A stretch of 64,000 bases of DNA from Plantactinospora mayteni (GCF_016862935.1 NZ_BONX01000028.1:1-64000), one strand, 5' to 3'. Positions 51,479-60,038 are shown, counted from the first letter of the stretch. Made by a program: numbers and translations. Notes: generated from the sequence alone by a model not told the origin.

Positions 51479-54400
51479 CGGCGCTCCCCGCGGCCACGCT
51501 GGCCGGGAGGTTTCGGCGGGCTGCCCGGACCCGCCCCGCGCTGGCCCGGCGGCTTCGGTGCCGGGGCGGTGTTCGGGGCGGCGTCCGGCCGGCGCCGGGT
51601 GGGCGGCTCGACGACCTGGCGACCCTGGCCGGAGATCGGGCAACTGCTCCGCACCGGGCAGACCCGGCACTTCGAGTTGGCGACGGCGGAGAAGGTGGCC
51701 GCCGCCATCGTGTCGGCGGTACGCCGGACCATCGCCCGGGCCCAGCTACCCGCCTCCTCGGCGCTGACCGGTGCCTGTACCTGCTCCTTGGCGTCCTGGG
51801 TCGGCGTACCGAGCTGCACCAGCGCGGCCCCGCCGGACTCCGCCCCGGCGCCGAGGTCCTCGAACGCCCCCGCCTCCACCGCCGCCTGGTACGCGCCGAG
51901 CTGCGGATGCTCGGCCAGCTCCGAGGCGGTCACCGCCGTCGACTTGCCGGTCTTGAGGTCGATCACCACGAGCCGGCCCTCGGCGTCCACCTCCAACCGA
52001 TCCACCCGGCCGGTCAGCTCGATCGGCCGCGTCGGGTCGTCGAGGCGTACCGCGAACTCGTGTTCGATGGCGAGCAGCCGGCGCGGGTTGCCGGCCAGCC
52101 AACGCAGCAGCTTGTCCACCATCACCTCGGCGCGAGCCCGTTCGGTGCCGGCCATCCACCGGGCGGCGAGTTCGATCACGTCGAACCGGGCGGTGACGTA
52201 CTCCAGCAGTTTTCCCCGGTCGGCGCTGGCGTCCTCGGCGAGCATCGCGGCGGCGTGCACCAGGTTGCCCACCCCCTGGGCGGAGCTGGCCGGCGCCTTG
52301 CCGCCGTGCCGTTCCAGCAGCCAGCGCAGGCTGCACCGCAGCGCGCTCTCCATCCCGGACGGGGTGACCCGGACCGGTTCCCCCTCGTCGACCAGCGGCC
52401 GGTCGTCGGAGAGCGGTCGCAGCCCCCACCAGTCGTCGGGATGCGCCCCCGGCACCCCGGCGACGGCCAGCCGGGCCAACTCCTCCGCCGCCGCGCGCCG
52501 CCGGGCCGGCGACGCCTCCGGGTCGGTGACGGCGGTACGCAGCTCGGCGACCAGCGCCGACAGCGTCAACGCCCGGGGCGGCCGGCCGACGGGCAGCGCC
52601 GGTACGTCGTCGGCCGCCCCGTCCACCTCCTCGACCGCGGCACCGTCCCCGCCCGGCGTGTCCCCGCCACCGGTGACCGGGCCACCCCGGCCATCCGGAC
52701 CGCCCCGGCCGCGTGTGTCGTCGCCGTCGTCCGGGCGTTCGACGGTCGGGCCGAGTTCGTAGAGGAAGCGGCTCGGCTGCTCCTCGTGGTCGGCGACCCC
52801 GACCGCCGCCGAGGCGACCGCGCTGACCAGCAGTCTGCGCCGGGCCCGGGTGGCGGCGACGTAGAAGAGCCGCCGTTCCTCGTCCAGCATCGCCGAACTC
52901 TGCCCGACCAGGGTGGCCGCGACGCCGGCCCCCTCACCCCGGCCGGCGAGCACGTCGACCAGCCGTTCCGAGCCGAGCAGGCTGCCGCGCAGCCGCAGGT
53001 CCGGCCAGATCCCCTCCTGTACGCCGGCCAGCGCGACCAGGTCCCACTCCAGCCCCTTCGCCGCGTGCGCGGTGAGCAGGCGTACCGCCTCGCCCCGGTC
53101 GGCGCTCGGCGCGAGGGTGTCGGCCGGCAACTGCTGCCCGAGCACGTGGTCGAGGAAGACCTCGGTACGCGCCCCGGGCAGCCGGTCGACGAACCGCGCC
53201 GCCGCGTCGAAGAGTACGACGATCGCGTCCAGGTCCCGGTCGGCCGCCGCGGCCCGCCAGCGCAGCCCGCCGTCCTGCGCCCCTGCGCTGGTACGGGACC
53301 GGGCCAGCGCGCCGGACCAGCGCTCGGCGAGCCCGCTGGCCCGCCACACCGACCAGAGCACGTCCTCGGCGGTCGCGCCGGGCACGGCGGCAGCCTCCCG
53401 GGCCGCGGCCAGCAGGTTGGCGACATCCTGGGCCGGTGCCGCCCAGCGCCGCTCGATTGTGAGCAGGTCGCGCGGATCCCGCAACGCCTCCACCAGCAGG
53501 TCTCCGGAGGGACGCCGGTCACCGCCGGCCAGCGCCAGCGCCCGCAGTCCCTGTCGCAGCCGCCGCTCGGCCAGCGGGTCGGCACCGCCGAGCGGCGAGT
53601 GCAGCAGCGTCACCGCCGCCTCCTCGTCCAGCCGGTCCGGTTCGAGCGCGCAGCGCAGCAGCAGCAGGATCGGCGCCACCGCCGGTTGCAGGTGCAGCGG
53701 CAGGTCCTCGGCGTGCACCACGGTCGGTATCCCGACGGTGTGCAGCGCGCGCTGCAACGGCGGAAGTTGCAGCGTGGTGGAGCGGAGCAGCACCGCCATC
53801 CGCGACCAGGGCACCCCGTCCAGCAGGTGCGCCGAGCGCAGCGCGTGCGCCAGGTAGGCCGCCTCGCTGGTGCCGGAGCGGAAGGTGCGGATCTCCACCG
53901 TCCCCGGCTCGGCGTCCGGCACCGGGTGCAGGTCACGATGGGCCACCGGCCCGCGCAGCCGCCGCGCCAACCGCCGGGTCGCGTCCAGCAGCCCCGGCCC
54001 GCTCCGGTACGACGTGTGCAGCAGCAACGTCCGGGCCACCGCCCCGGAGACGGTACGGAACCGGTGCGGAAAGCTGTGCACGATCTCCGGGTCGGCGCCC
54101 CGGAAGGCGTACGTGGACGAGTCCGGGTCGGCGAACGCCACCAGTGGCTTGCCACCACCGGCCACCAGGTGCAGCAGGTCCACCTGGGCCGGGTCGGTGT
54201 CGGCCAGCTCGTCGACGTAGACGTGCGCCAGCCGGGCCCGTTCGGCGTCGAGCAGGTCGGGGTCGTCGGTGAGCAGACCGGAGGCGGCCCGCACCAGTTC
54301 GGCGGGATCGTAGGCGACCGAGCCCCGGGTGGTGACGTCACGCAGCGCGAGTACGGCGACGTACTGCCGGAGGAACCGGGCGGCGGCCGGCCAGTCGGCC

Positions 54401-55017
54401 CGGCCGAGCCTCTCGCCGAGCTGGGCCAGCTCGACCGGCCCGACGCCCCGCTCGGCGGCCCGCATCAGCAGGTCACGGAGCTGTTCGGCGAAGGCCCGGG
54501 TACGCAGCGCCGGCCGCAACTCCGCCGGCCAGCCGACCGGATCCTCGATCTCGTCCCCGGCTTCGGGTTCGTCGTCCTCGACCCCGATCACGCCGAGCAA
54601 CTCTCGGATGATCAGATCCTGCTCGGGACCGGTGAGCAGTCGGGGGGACGGCTCGCCGCGTTCCGCCGCCGACCTGCGCAACAGCCCGAACGCGTACGCC
54701 GGGAAGGTCCGGACCAGCGGCTCGTGCAGTACCCGATTCGTCGCCTCGGCGATCCGGGCCTCGATCCGGTGCCGGAGTGCGGTGGCCGAGCGGCGGCTGA
54801 ACGCGAGCACCAGGACGCGTTCCGGGTCGACGCCCTCGGCGACCCGGGCGACCACCGCCTCGACCAGGGTGCTGGTCTTGCCGCTGCCCGGTCCACCCAG
54901 GACCAGCAGCGGGCCGCCGGTGTGTCCGAGCACCTCCCGCTGCACGGGGTCGTCGTGTCGCGCCGGCCCGGCCTCGGCCGGCCGACGGACCAGCCGGTAC
55001 GCCTGCACGCCGCCCAT
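51475..55017 (-). CDS. adnA: AdnA subunit of the AdnAB helicase-nuclease
   Basis: An 1180-residue UvrD-like protein beginning MGGVQAYRLVRRPAEAG. Walker A is LVLGGPGSGKTSTLVEAVV, motif II HVYVDELADTDPAQ and motif VI FYVAATRARRRLLV. The C-terminal nuclease has VIDLKTGKSTAVTASELAEH. A cysteine in SALRCSLRWLL and the cluster CRVCPVRSSC would bind an iron-sulfur cluster, as in AddB-type nucleases. It is the first gene of the adnA-adnB pair. The ATG at 55017 has GGGTGG upstream. Confidence 0.92.
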   Translation of the reverse strand: MGGVQAYRLVRRPAEAGPARHDDPVQREVLGHTGGPLLVLGGPGSGKTSTLVEAVVARVAEGVDPERVLVLAFSRRSATALRHRIEARIAEATNRVLHEPLVRTFPAYAFGLLRRSAAERGEPSPRLLTGPEQDLIIRELLGVIGVEDDEPEAGDEIEDPVGWPAELRPALRTRAFAEQLRDLLMRAAERGVGPVELAQLGERLGRADWPAAARFLRQYVAVLALRDVTTRGSVAYDPAELVRAASGLLTDDPDLLDAERARLAHVYVDELADTDPAQVDLLHLVAGGGKPLVAFADPDSSTYAFRGADPEIVHSFPHRFRTVSGAVARTLLLHTSYRSGPGLLDATRRLARRLRGPVAHRDLHPVPDAEPGTVEIRTFRSGTSEAAYLAHALRSAHLLDGVPWSRMAVLLRSTTLQLPPLQRALHTVGIPTVVHAEDLPLHLQPAVAPILLLLRCALEPDRLDEEAAVTLLHSPLGGADPLAERRLRQGLRALALAGGDRRPSGDLLVEALRDPRDLLTIERRWAAPAQDVANLLAAAREAAAVPGATAEDVLWSVWRASGLAERWSGALARSRTSAGAQDGGLRWRAAAADRDLDAIVVLFDAAARFVDRLPGARTEVFLDHVLGQQLPADTLAPSADRGEAVRLLTAHAAKGLEWDLVALAGVQEGIWPDLRLRGSLLGSERLVDVLAGRGEGAGVAATLVGQSSAMLDEERRLFYVAATRARRRLLVSAVASAAVGVADHEEQPSRFLYELGPTVERPDDGDDTRGRGGPDGRGGPVTGGGDTPGGDGAAVEEVDGAADDVPALPVGRPPRALTLSALVAELRTAVTDPEASPARRRAAAEELARLAVAGVPGAHPDDWWGLRPLSDDRPLVDEGEPVRVTPSGMESALRCSLRWLLERHGGKAPASSAQGVGNLVHAAAMLAEDASADRGKLLEYVTARFDVIELAARWMAGTERARAEVMVDKLLRWLAGNPRRLLAIEHEFAVRLDDPTRPIELTGRVDRLEVDAEGRLVVIDLKTGKSTAVTASELAEHPQLGAYQAAVEAGAFEDLGAGAESGGAALVQLGTPTQDAKEQVQAPVSAEEAGSWARAMVRRTADTMAAATFSAVANSKCRVCPVRSSCPISGQGRQVVEPPTRRRPDAAPNTAPAPKPPGQRGAGPGSPPKPPGQRGRGERR

Positions 55018-55045
55018 CACACCACGCCACCCCGACGAGCCCCCC

Positions 55046-55375
55046 TCAGGTACGCCCCGCGCGCCTCCTCTGCTCCGGGTCATGATTCTCGGCGACTTGT
55101 GGTTCCCCACTAACCACAGATCGACAAGAATCATGAGACTGTGGGGCGGGCTGCCCGGTCGGGACCCAGCCGAGGAAGCGTAGGCAGAGGGCCACCTGGT
55201 CGAGGTTTGGTGAGGTGGCGAGGAGGTCGCACAGCGCTCGGTGCAGGTGTCCGGCGAGGTGGACCAGGAGTTTCGCCCTGGCACCACGGTAGGCGTGCAG
55301 CAGGTTCAGTCGGGCCGGCTGGCACGGCCAGGGGGCGGCGCAGGTTCGACAGAGGTACCTCGGCCGGGTCGGCAT
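55046..55375 (-). CDS. Cys-containing small protein, unknown
   Basis: 109 residues from ATG 55375 (MPTRPRYLCRTCAAPWPCQP), or 120 from ATG 55408; no strong binding site decides. Three Cys in CRTCAAPWPC suggest metal binding. Similar short proteins occur near XRE-DUF5753 genes in actinobacteria, sometimes mislabelled as flavin reductase. The last about 30 codons are read through the large imperfect palindrome at 55081-55135, so the C-terminus may be a recent addition. It ends 28 bases before adnA. Confidence 0.55.
   Translation of the reverse strand: MPTRPRYLCRTCAAPWPCQPARLNLLHAYRGARAKLLVHLAGHLHRALCDLLATSPNLDQVALCLRFLGWVPTGQPAPQSHDSCRSVVSGEPQVAENHDPEQRRRAGRT
55081..55135. repeat. 55-bp imperfect palindrome upstream of adnA
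   Basis: Left arm 55081-55104 and right arm 55112-55135 match at about 18 of 24 positions around a 7-base loop. The outer CATGATTCT, the middle CGA and the inner GTGGTT are fully paired. It is AT-richer than the surroundings. It lies within the 3' part of the small gene and 64 bases before the adnA start. Confidence 0.7.
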
Positions 55376-55421
55376 GTGCGGCCGACGGCGTGCGAGTGGC
55401 GGATTCATCGCGCGGGCCGGT

Positions 55422-55727
55422 TTATCGGCTCGGCTGTCCGGCAGCGGCGTGCCCGGAGCGGGCCGAGGTCGGGCGACCGGCGCGGCCGGCGGACGCGGTC
55501 CAGCCCGACCCCCGGTTGGTGTTCCGGGCCGCGCCCGAGGTCGGTCGCGGACCCGGCTCCGGATCGACCGGCACCGGCACCCCAGCCGGTGGCGGTGGCG
55601 GAGGCCACGACACCAACATCACGGGTACGTCGTCCGGGCAGCCCCAGCGCAGCCCGCACCGGCAGTAGCGCCAGAACCGCCGCCAGTCCCGACGGTGACG
55701 TTCCGGTTGCCGCCTTCTCCAGCGCAT
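55422..55727 (-). CDS. Hypothetical basic small protein
   Basis: 101 residues. The N-terminal half MRWRRRQPERHRRDWRRFWR continues YCRCGLRWGCPDD with Cys residues; the C-terminal half is Pro/Gly-rich and probably disordered. ATG 55727 follows AAGGAG at 7 bases, strong support for translation. It is 47 bases upstream of the next small Cys-containing gene on the same strand. Function unknown. Confidence 0.55.
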   Translation of the reverse strand: MRWRRRQPERHRRDWRRFWRYCRCGLRWGCPDDVPVMLVSWPPPPPPAGVPVPVDPEPGPRPTSGAARNTNRGSGWTASAGRAGRPTSARSGHAAAGQPSR

Positions 55728-55880
55728 CCCGCTGCTCCTTTCCGTCGTGCTGCTCTCCGTGGGATGGAGGCGGGGACCGCCCGACTTACGGGGAGACGAT
55801 CCGGGCGGTCCCCGCGCGGTTCCGTCCGGGCGGTTGCCGCCACCGAACAGTTCCGCTATCTGAAGCCTGCTCGGCGTCGC

Positions 55881-55909
55881 GAGACAAACACACAACGTAG
55901 TTGTATGTT
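55881..55909 (+). promoter_or_regulatory. Candidate promoter/operator of the XRE-DUF397 pair
   Basis: GAGACA (55881-55886) and TATGTT (55904-55909) are 17 bases apart. The inverted repeat ACAAC-GTA-GTTGT (55892-55904) lies between and touches the -10 element, an ideal position for repression by the encoded XRE protein. Confidence 0.5.
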
Positions 55910-55944
55910 CCGGGGAAATCCTGGACGTCCACTGCGGAGGGCAC

Positions 55945-56694
55945 ATGAACGAGACCCTGCGGATCGCGATGGCCGAGGTCGGGGAGACCGCCGAGTCGCT
56001 CGCCGAGAAGGTGGGCGTCGATCCCAAGACCGCCGGGCGGTGGTTGACGCCGGGCCGGATCCCACAGCCGCGTCACCGGACGGCGGTAGCGGAGTTGCTC
56101 GGCCGGGATGTCGGCGAACTCTGGCCGGACGTCCTCCGCCGCCGGGAACTCGAATGGTTCCGCCCGTGGGCCGACGCCGAACGGGAGGCAACCTCGCTGC
56201 GATCGTTCCAGGTCGCGGTACTGCCGGGACTGCTCCAGACCGAGGCGTACGCCCGCGCGGTGCTCGGCAGCGGACCACTCGGCGGTGACGAACTCGACGG
56301 TCACGTAGCGGCTCGACTCAAGCGTCAGGCAGCGGTCTTCGACCGGCCCAGGCCACCGCTGACCGTCTTCGTGTTGGACGAGGCGACGCTGCGCCGGGGC
56401 GACCCGGAGATCATGCATCCGCAGCTCAACCACCTGGTCGAGATGGCCCAGCGCCCGTTCGTGATGGTGCACGTGCTGCCACTGCACGCCGGTCTGCATC
56501 CCGGCCAGGCCGGGGCGTTCGTCATCGCCAGCCTGGACGACCGACCCGACGTCGCCTATCTGGACGACCAGGCGGCAGGCCGGATGACGAGCGACGTTGC
56601 CGCGCTCTGGCGCACCTGGGACACTGTGAGATCGGTAGCGCTGCCGCGCGACCTGTCGATAGCACACCTGAGGGCACGAGAATGGTTGACCTGA
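55945..56694 (+). CDS. XRE-family regulator with DUF5753
   Basis: A 249-residue protein. A short helix-turn-helix lies at about 5-55 (AMAEVGETAESLAEKVGVDPKT), and DUF5753 at about 85-240 (FQVAVLPGLLQTEAYARAVL, AFVIASLDDRPDVAYLDD). ATG 55945 follows GGAGGG. It overlaps the DUF397 gene by 13 bases. Such pairs regulate development or secondary metabolism in actinobacteria (BldB/WhiJ-like loci) and resemble toxin-antitoxin arrangements. Confidence 0.88.
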   Translation: MNETLRIAMAEVGETAESLAEKVGVDPKTAGRWLTPGRIPQPRHRTAVAELLGRDVGELWPDVLRRRELEWFRPWADAEREATSLRSFQVAVLPGLLQTEAYARAVLGSGPLGGDELDGHVAARLKRQAAVFDRPRPPLTVFVLDEATLRRGDPEIMHPQLNHLVEMAQRPFVMVHVLPLHAGLHPGQAGAFVIASLDDRPDVAYLDDQAAGRMTSDVAALWRTWDTVRSVALPRDLSIAHLRAREWLT

Positions 56695-56879
56695 CCGGCG
56701 CCCAGTGGCGCACCAGCACCCGCAGCAGCTCCAACGGCGGCGACTGCGTGGAGGTGGCCGACAACCTGCCCGGCCGCGTACTCGTCCGGGACAGCAAACA
56801 CCGCGACAACGCCACCCTCACCTTCACCCCCACCGCCTGGCACACATTCGTCACCGGAATAACAGCCCAGGCGTCGTAG
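56682..56879 (+). CDS. DUF397 protein
   Basis: A 65-residue protein with the canonical DUF397 pattern: WRTSTRSSSNGGDCVEVAD, VLVRDSKHRDNATLTF and WHTFV. It is the partner of the upstream XRE-DUF5753 protein, with the start inside its last codons and a GAGGGCACGAG binding region. Confidence 0.9.
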   Translation: MVDLTGAQWRTSTRSSSNGGDCVEVADNLPGRVLVRDSKHRDNATLTFTPTAWHTFVTGITAQAS

Positions 56880-57062
56880 CCGGAATTGTCGTCTCCGGAC
56901 TACGGCAACAAGCAGGCCGCGATGACGGCGGAGCGCGGGTGCCCGGTCGAAGCAACCCGACGCGCTGACCGGGCATACGAGCACACCCGTCCATCCGCAG
57001 CCGGCGACACTGCCTGGTGGGCGTCGTCGGCCCAGCCTGCGAATCCGTTGCTGCGTCCTGAA

Positions 57063-57929
57063 TTACGCGGGGCCGATCGTCCAGTTGCCGTCGGCCTTGA
57101 CCTGCACAAGTGCGGGCGCCTCCAACGGTCGCCGGCCCGAGTAGCCACCAATCTCGTTCACTAGCAGGCCACCCTCACCGGAGTCGAGATTGTAGGCGTA
57201 GACGACGAAGTTTGAACTGCCCTTTGAGTGCGTGATCTTCGCCGTGTCGTAGTCTCCACCAAGAATAATCACATCGTCACCTCTCCCGGCCACTTTCCCC
57301 GAGGGCGCCTTGGTCGCAAGCTGCTCAACCGTTCCGACAGTCAACGTCCATTTTCCGCTGGCCTGAATCTCGAACTGGCTGGTCAACGAGTCCTCCTCCA
57401 GGTTGATCCACGCCTTGCCGCTGTAGGCGCCAATCTCATTGACCAGGAGGCCCTCTCGGCCGTCGCTCTGGACGATGGTGTTGCTGGTGCAGCGCGGACA
57501 TTTGAAGACGACGACAGAGAGGTCGGTCAGCTCAGGGGTCTTCACCACATCGTCACCGCGCCCGGAATATGTCTTCGGCTTTGGTTTCGGCGGCGGTGGC
57601 GTAGTTGTGGTTGTCGATGGGGCAGCACTGGGCGTTGTCGGCGCCACAGTCGCAGGCTTGGTTGGTGTTGGTCCCGCCGACCTGCTAGTCGCCGTGGCCG
57701 CGACGGGATCGGCCTCGTTCGTCGGGCTGCCGGCGAGATTTCCGATGGCTGCGATCCCGCAACAGAGGAGGAGTAGCCCGGCGAGACCGCCAGCGATCCA
57801 CGGGACAACCTTTTGCTTCCTCGGCGGGGCCAGCTGCCCCGACATGCCTATGGGTGGCGACGGGAGATGCGTAGATCCGGGAGTGTGTGGGGTCGACTGA
57901 GTCGGTTCGACCGGCGGCTGGTTCGTCAT
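57063..57929 (-). CDS. Membrane-anchored protein with two repeated ~75-residue domains
   Basis: 288 residues. A cytoplasmic Pro-rich N-terminus precedes a membrane helix (VPWIAGGLAGLLLLCCGIAA, about 43-62) and a Thr/Pro linker. Two related extracellular domains follow; each begins GRGDDV, contains GLLVNEIGAYSG or GLLVNEIGGYSG, and ends with GKWTLTVG or GNWTIGPA. The first also has a CPRC pair. The repeated beta-rich module suggests a sensor or binding role. It is not a family I can name. ATG 57929 has AGGGAG upstream. Confidence 0.7.
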   Translation of the reverse strand: MTNQPPVEPTQSTPHTPGSTHLPSPPIGMSGQLAPPRKQKVVPWIAGGLAGLLLLCCGIAAIGNLAGSPTNEADPVAATATSRSAGPTPTKPATVAPTTPSAAPSTTTTTPPPPKPKPKTYSGRGDDVVKTPELTDLSVVVFKCPRCTSNTIVQSDGREGLLVNEIGAYSGKAWINLEEDSLTSQFEIQASGKWTLTVGTVEQLATKAPSGKVAGRGDDVIILGGDYDTAKITHSKGSSNFVVYAYNLDSGEGGLLVNEIGGYSGRRPLEAPALVQVKADGNWTIGPA

Positions 57930-58230
57930 GGGGACTCCCTTGGGGTATCGGCCCGGCCATCTTGATTGATCGAAGGGAGATGTTCCTGGTGGATGTCGGT
58001 CAGGTGACAGCAGCCATGACCGGTCGGGTAAGCCACTCTGGGCCGACGTTGGATAGTCTTGTGCTTCCGGCTGTCGGGACCGTCCGCAGGCAGCAACTGC
58101 TACCGCCTGCCGGATATCCTCGAATGCCAGCTCGCCGTGGCGATACTCACCAGACGCAGAATCTGTCACCTAGGGAGTCAGCGTCGACACCCTATTAGCC
58201 ACCGCAAATAAACACGAGGAGGAGAGGACG
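57930..58230. other. 301-bp divergent spacer, no gene seen
   Basis: It separates the repeated-domain protein gene and a small plus-strand gene. CTATTA near 58181 and nearby AT-rich sequence may be a -10 region for the small gene. Confidence 0.35.
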
Positions 58231-58401
58231 ATGAGCGAGGTTCGACGCTGGCGGGAGTCCGGTCATCTGGAGCGTGCTGTCGAGACGGCAGGTGGCCCGG
58301 AAGCCTTCGAGGCCCGAATCGGCCAGATGCTCAACGAGGCGCGCGGGTTGGCACCTGACGAAATGCGCAAGCAGCGGCTGCCCCCGGAGCAGATCGTCTA
58401 G
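58231..58401 (+). CDS. 56-residue small protein with a strong ribosome binding site
   Basis: Encodes MSEVRRWRESGHLERAVETA followed by GGPEAFEARIGQMLNEARGL and a charged tail ending PPEQIV. Highly charged and predicted helical; no family recognised. GAGGAGGAGAGG precedes the ATG, so translation is likely. It stands alone between a divergent gene and a convergent MarR gene. Confidence 0.55.
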   Translation: MSEVRRWRESGHLERAVETAGGPEAFEARIGQMLNEARGLAPDEMRKQRLPPEQIV

Positions 58402-58446
58402 AGCCGCACACGCTCTGTTCACGCCCAGAGGACCTCGCACCGGGGC

Positions 58447-58887
58447 CTATCGGGCGTCGAGGCGGTTCTGGGCCTCGACCAGTCGGCCCATCAGGTCGAC
58501 CAGCGTACGGACCTCGTCGCGCGACCAGTCGGCGGTCAGGGTACGCAGCACCTCCTCCTGCCAGGCGTGTGCGGCGCGCAGCAGGTCCCGGCCCTCACTC
58601 GTGACGGTGATCGCCGTCGCCCCGCCGACGGTGGACGGTCGCACCCGGGCGAGCAGACCCAGCCGCTCGGCTCGGGAGACCATCCGGCTCGCGCCGGACT
58701 GGTCGACGCCGAGTTCCCGCGCCACGTCGTTGACCGACGCCACGACGCCCCGGCCGGTCAGTGCCGCCACCGCCTCCACGACCATCACGTCCCGGCCCCG
58801 CTCGGCGTCGACGCCGAGGCCGGCACCGGTCCAGCGCCGCGACCAGTAGCGCACGAACGAGAACAGCACCTGCCCACCGGAAGCCAT
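58447..58887 (-). CDS. MarR-family regulator
   Basis: A 146-residue winged-helix regulator. The DNA-binding core is VNDVARELGVDQSGASRMVSRAERLGLLARVRPS, followed by the wing and helices to the C-terminus. It is divergent from a SnoaL-like gene; the shared 76-bp spacer holds an 11-base inverted repeat that is a likely binding site for this protein. Confidence 0.88.
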   Translation of the reverse strand: MASGGQVLFSFVRYWSRRWTGAGLGVDAERGRDVMVVEAVAALTGRGVVASVNDVARELGVDQSGASRMVSRAERLGLLARVRPSTVGGATAITVTSEGRDLLRAAHAWQEEVLRTLTADWSRDEVRTLVDLMGRLVEAQNRLDAR

Positions 58888-58914
58888 CCGCCGCTCCCCT
58901 CCCCTTGCCAGCCA

Positions 58915-58952
58915 GTATGCGTTTCACATACGGTCACATGCGAAACGCATAC
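58915..58952. promoter_or_regulatory. MarR operator candidate
   Basis: GTATGCGTTTC (58915-58925) and GAAACGCATAC (58942-58952) are perfect inverted arms 16 bases apart. CATACGG and CATGCG submotifs are repeated between and beside them. The site lies between the divergent starts at 58887 and 58964. Confidence 0.7.
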
Positions 58953-58963
58953 GGAGGAGAGTC

Positions 58964-59449
58964 ATGTTAGAGGAAGTGGTCTCCCGGTGGCACGCCGCCG
59001 TCAACCAGCGGGACCTACCAGCGGCCCGCGCGGCGGTGACCGACCCAGTCGACGTCACCGGGCCGCGCGGGACCGGCCCGATCTCGGCCGACGCGTTCAC
59101 CCAGTGGATCGTCGACTCGGGAATCGCGCTGCATCCGGTCTCCTGGCACCCCGTCGACGCCGACACGATCGTGGTCGAGCAGGACGCGACCTGGCCCGAC
59201 CCGACGGCGGCGGACGCGGCCCGTACCGCGCCGACCAGGGTCGCCACGCTGTTCCGGGTACGCGACCGCGCGGTGGCAGTGGTGCATCGCTACGAGGACC
59301 TCCATGCGGCCCTTCGGGCAGCGGCCGATCCGACCCCTGACCGGCATCACCTCCTGAGCGGCATCACCTCCTGGCCGGCATCGGATCCGGTCGACGGATC
59401 ACCCGGACGCCCGCCGCGCACCCGCCCGACTGCGGTGACTTCCACTTGA
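58964..59449 (+). CDS. SnoaL/NTF2-like protein
   Basis: A 161-residue cone-fold protein (MLEEVVSRWHAAVNQRDLPA, then GPRGTGPISADAFTQWI, HPVSWHPVDADTIVVEQ and TLFRVRDRAVAVVHRYED). This is the SnoaL-like ketosteroid-isomerase fold used by small-molecule isomerases and stress proteins. The tail after about 130 is low-complexity. ATG 58964 follows GGAGGAG. Probably repressed by the divergent MarR protein. Confidence 0.78.
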   Translation: MLEEVVSRWHAAVNQRDLPAARAAVTDPVDVTGPRGTGPISADAFTQWIVDSGIALHPVSWHPVDADTIVVEQDATWPDPTAADAARTAPTRVATLFRVRDRAVAVVHRYEDLHAALRAAADPTPDRHHLLSGITSWPASDPVDGSPGRPPRTRPTAVTST

Positions 59450-59589
59450 AAGCGAAATGAAGTCGCCCGGCCGTAGCGTCCCAGCCAGCCGGCCGACAAA
59501 GACCGTCGATACTCCCGCCTCGGAGGCGACCCGTCGGCGACGGCCGGCCGGTCATCGATCAGCACCTCGATCCCCGGGGAGGATCTCTC

Positions 59590-59967
59590 GTGGAAACCGT
59601 GGAAACAACACCGACCCAGCCCCGTACGACGACAGGTCGATCGAGCACCTGGCGCCGGGCGGCCCGGGTGGCGGTGGTCGGCGTGCTGGCCGGTGCGGCC
59701 GTCGGGCTCGCCGCCTCGCCCGGGCTCGCCGCCACCGGCCGGGTCGTCATCGGCAGCCCCGCCGGCCCGAACGCCATCCTGGTCAACCCGGCGGCCGGCT
59801 GTCACGACATCAACGGCACGTTCCCGCCCGGCACCACGGTCAGGAACCAGACCGACGCCACGATCGTGGTCTACACCGGAGGGTTCTGCACGGGCTTCCC
59901 GTCGATCGCCCTCCCGCCCGGCGACTCCACCGTCTTCTCTCCGGGAAGCATCCGGGTGCTGTCGTAG
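59590..59967 (+). CDS. Small secreted protein
   Basis: 125 residues. A basic region (WRRAARVAVVG) leads into a hydrophobic signal peptide ending near GLAA (about 48). The mature part has two Cys (GCHDINGTF, GFCTGFPSI) likely to form a disulfide. A beta-rich small extracellular protein; no family named. GTG 59590 follows GGAGG. Confidence 0.65.
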   Translation: METVETTPTQPRTTTGRSSTWRRAARVAVVGVLAGAAVGLAASPGLAATGRVVIGSPAGPNAILVNPAAGCHDINGTFPPGTTVRNQTDATIVVYTGGFCTGFPSIALPPGDSTVFSPGSIRVLS

Positions 59968-60038
59968 TCAGCGGCACCAACCGGCCCACTCCTGGCTGAA
60001 CAGGGGTGGGCCGGCGCACATCGGACGCGGCCGGAAGA

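Noticed and set aside
48830-52762. 1310-residue ORF antisense to adnB and adnA
   Set aside because: It crosses the junction of two genuine genes whose helicase and nuclease motifs are unambiguous; the antisense product has no domain.
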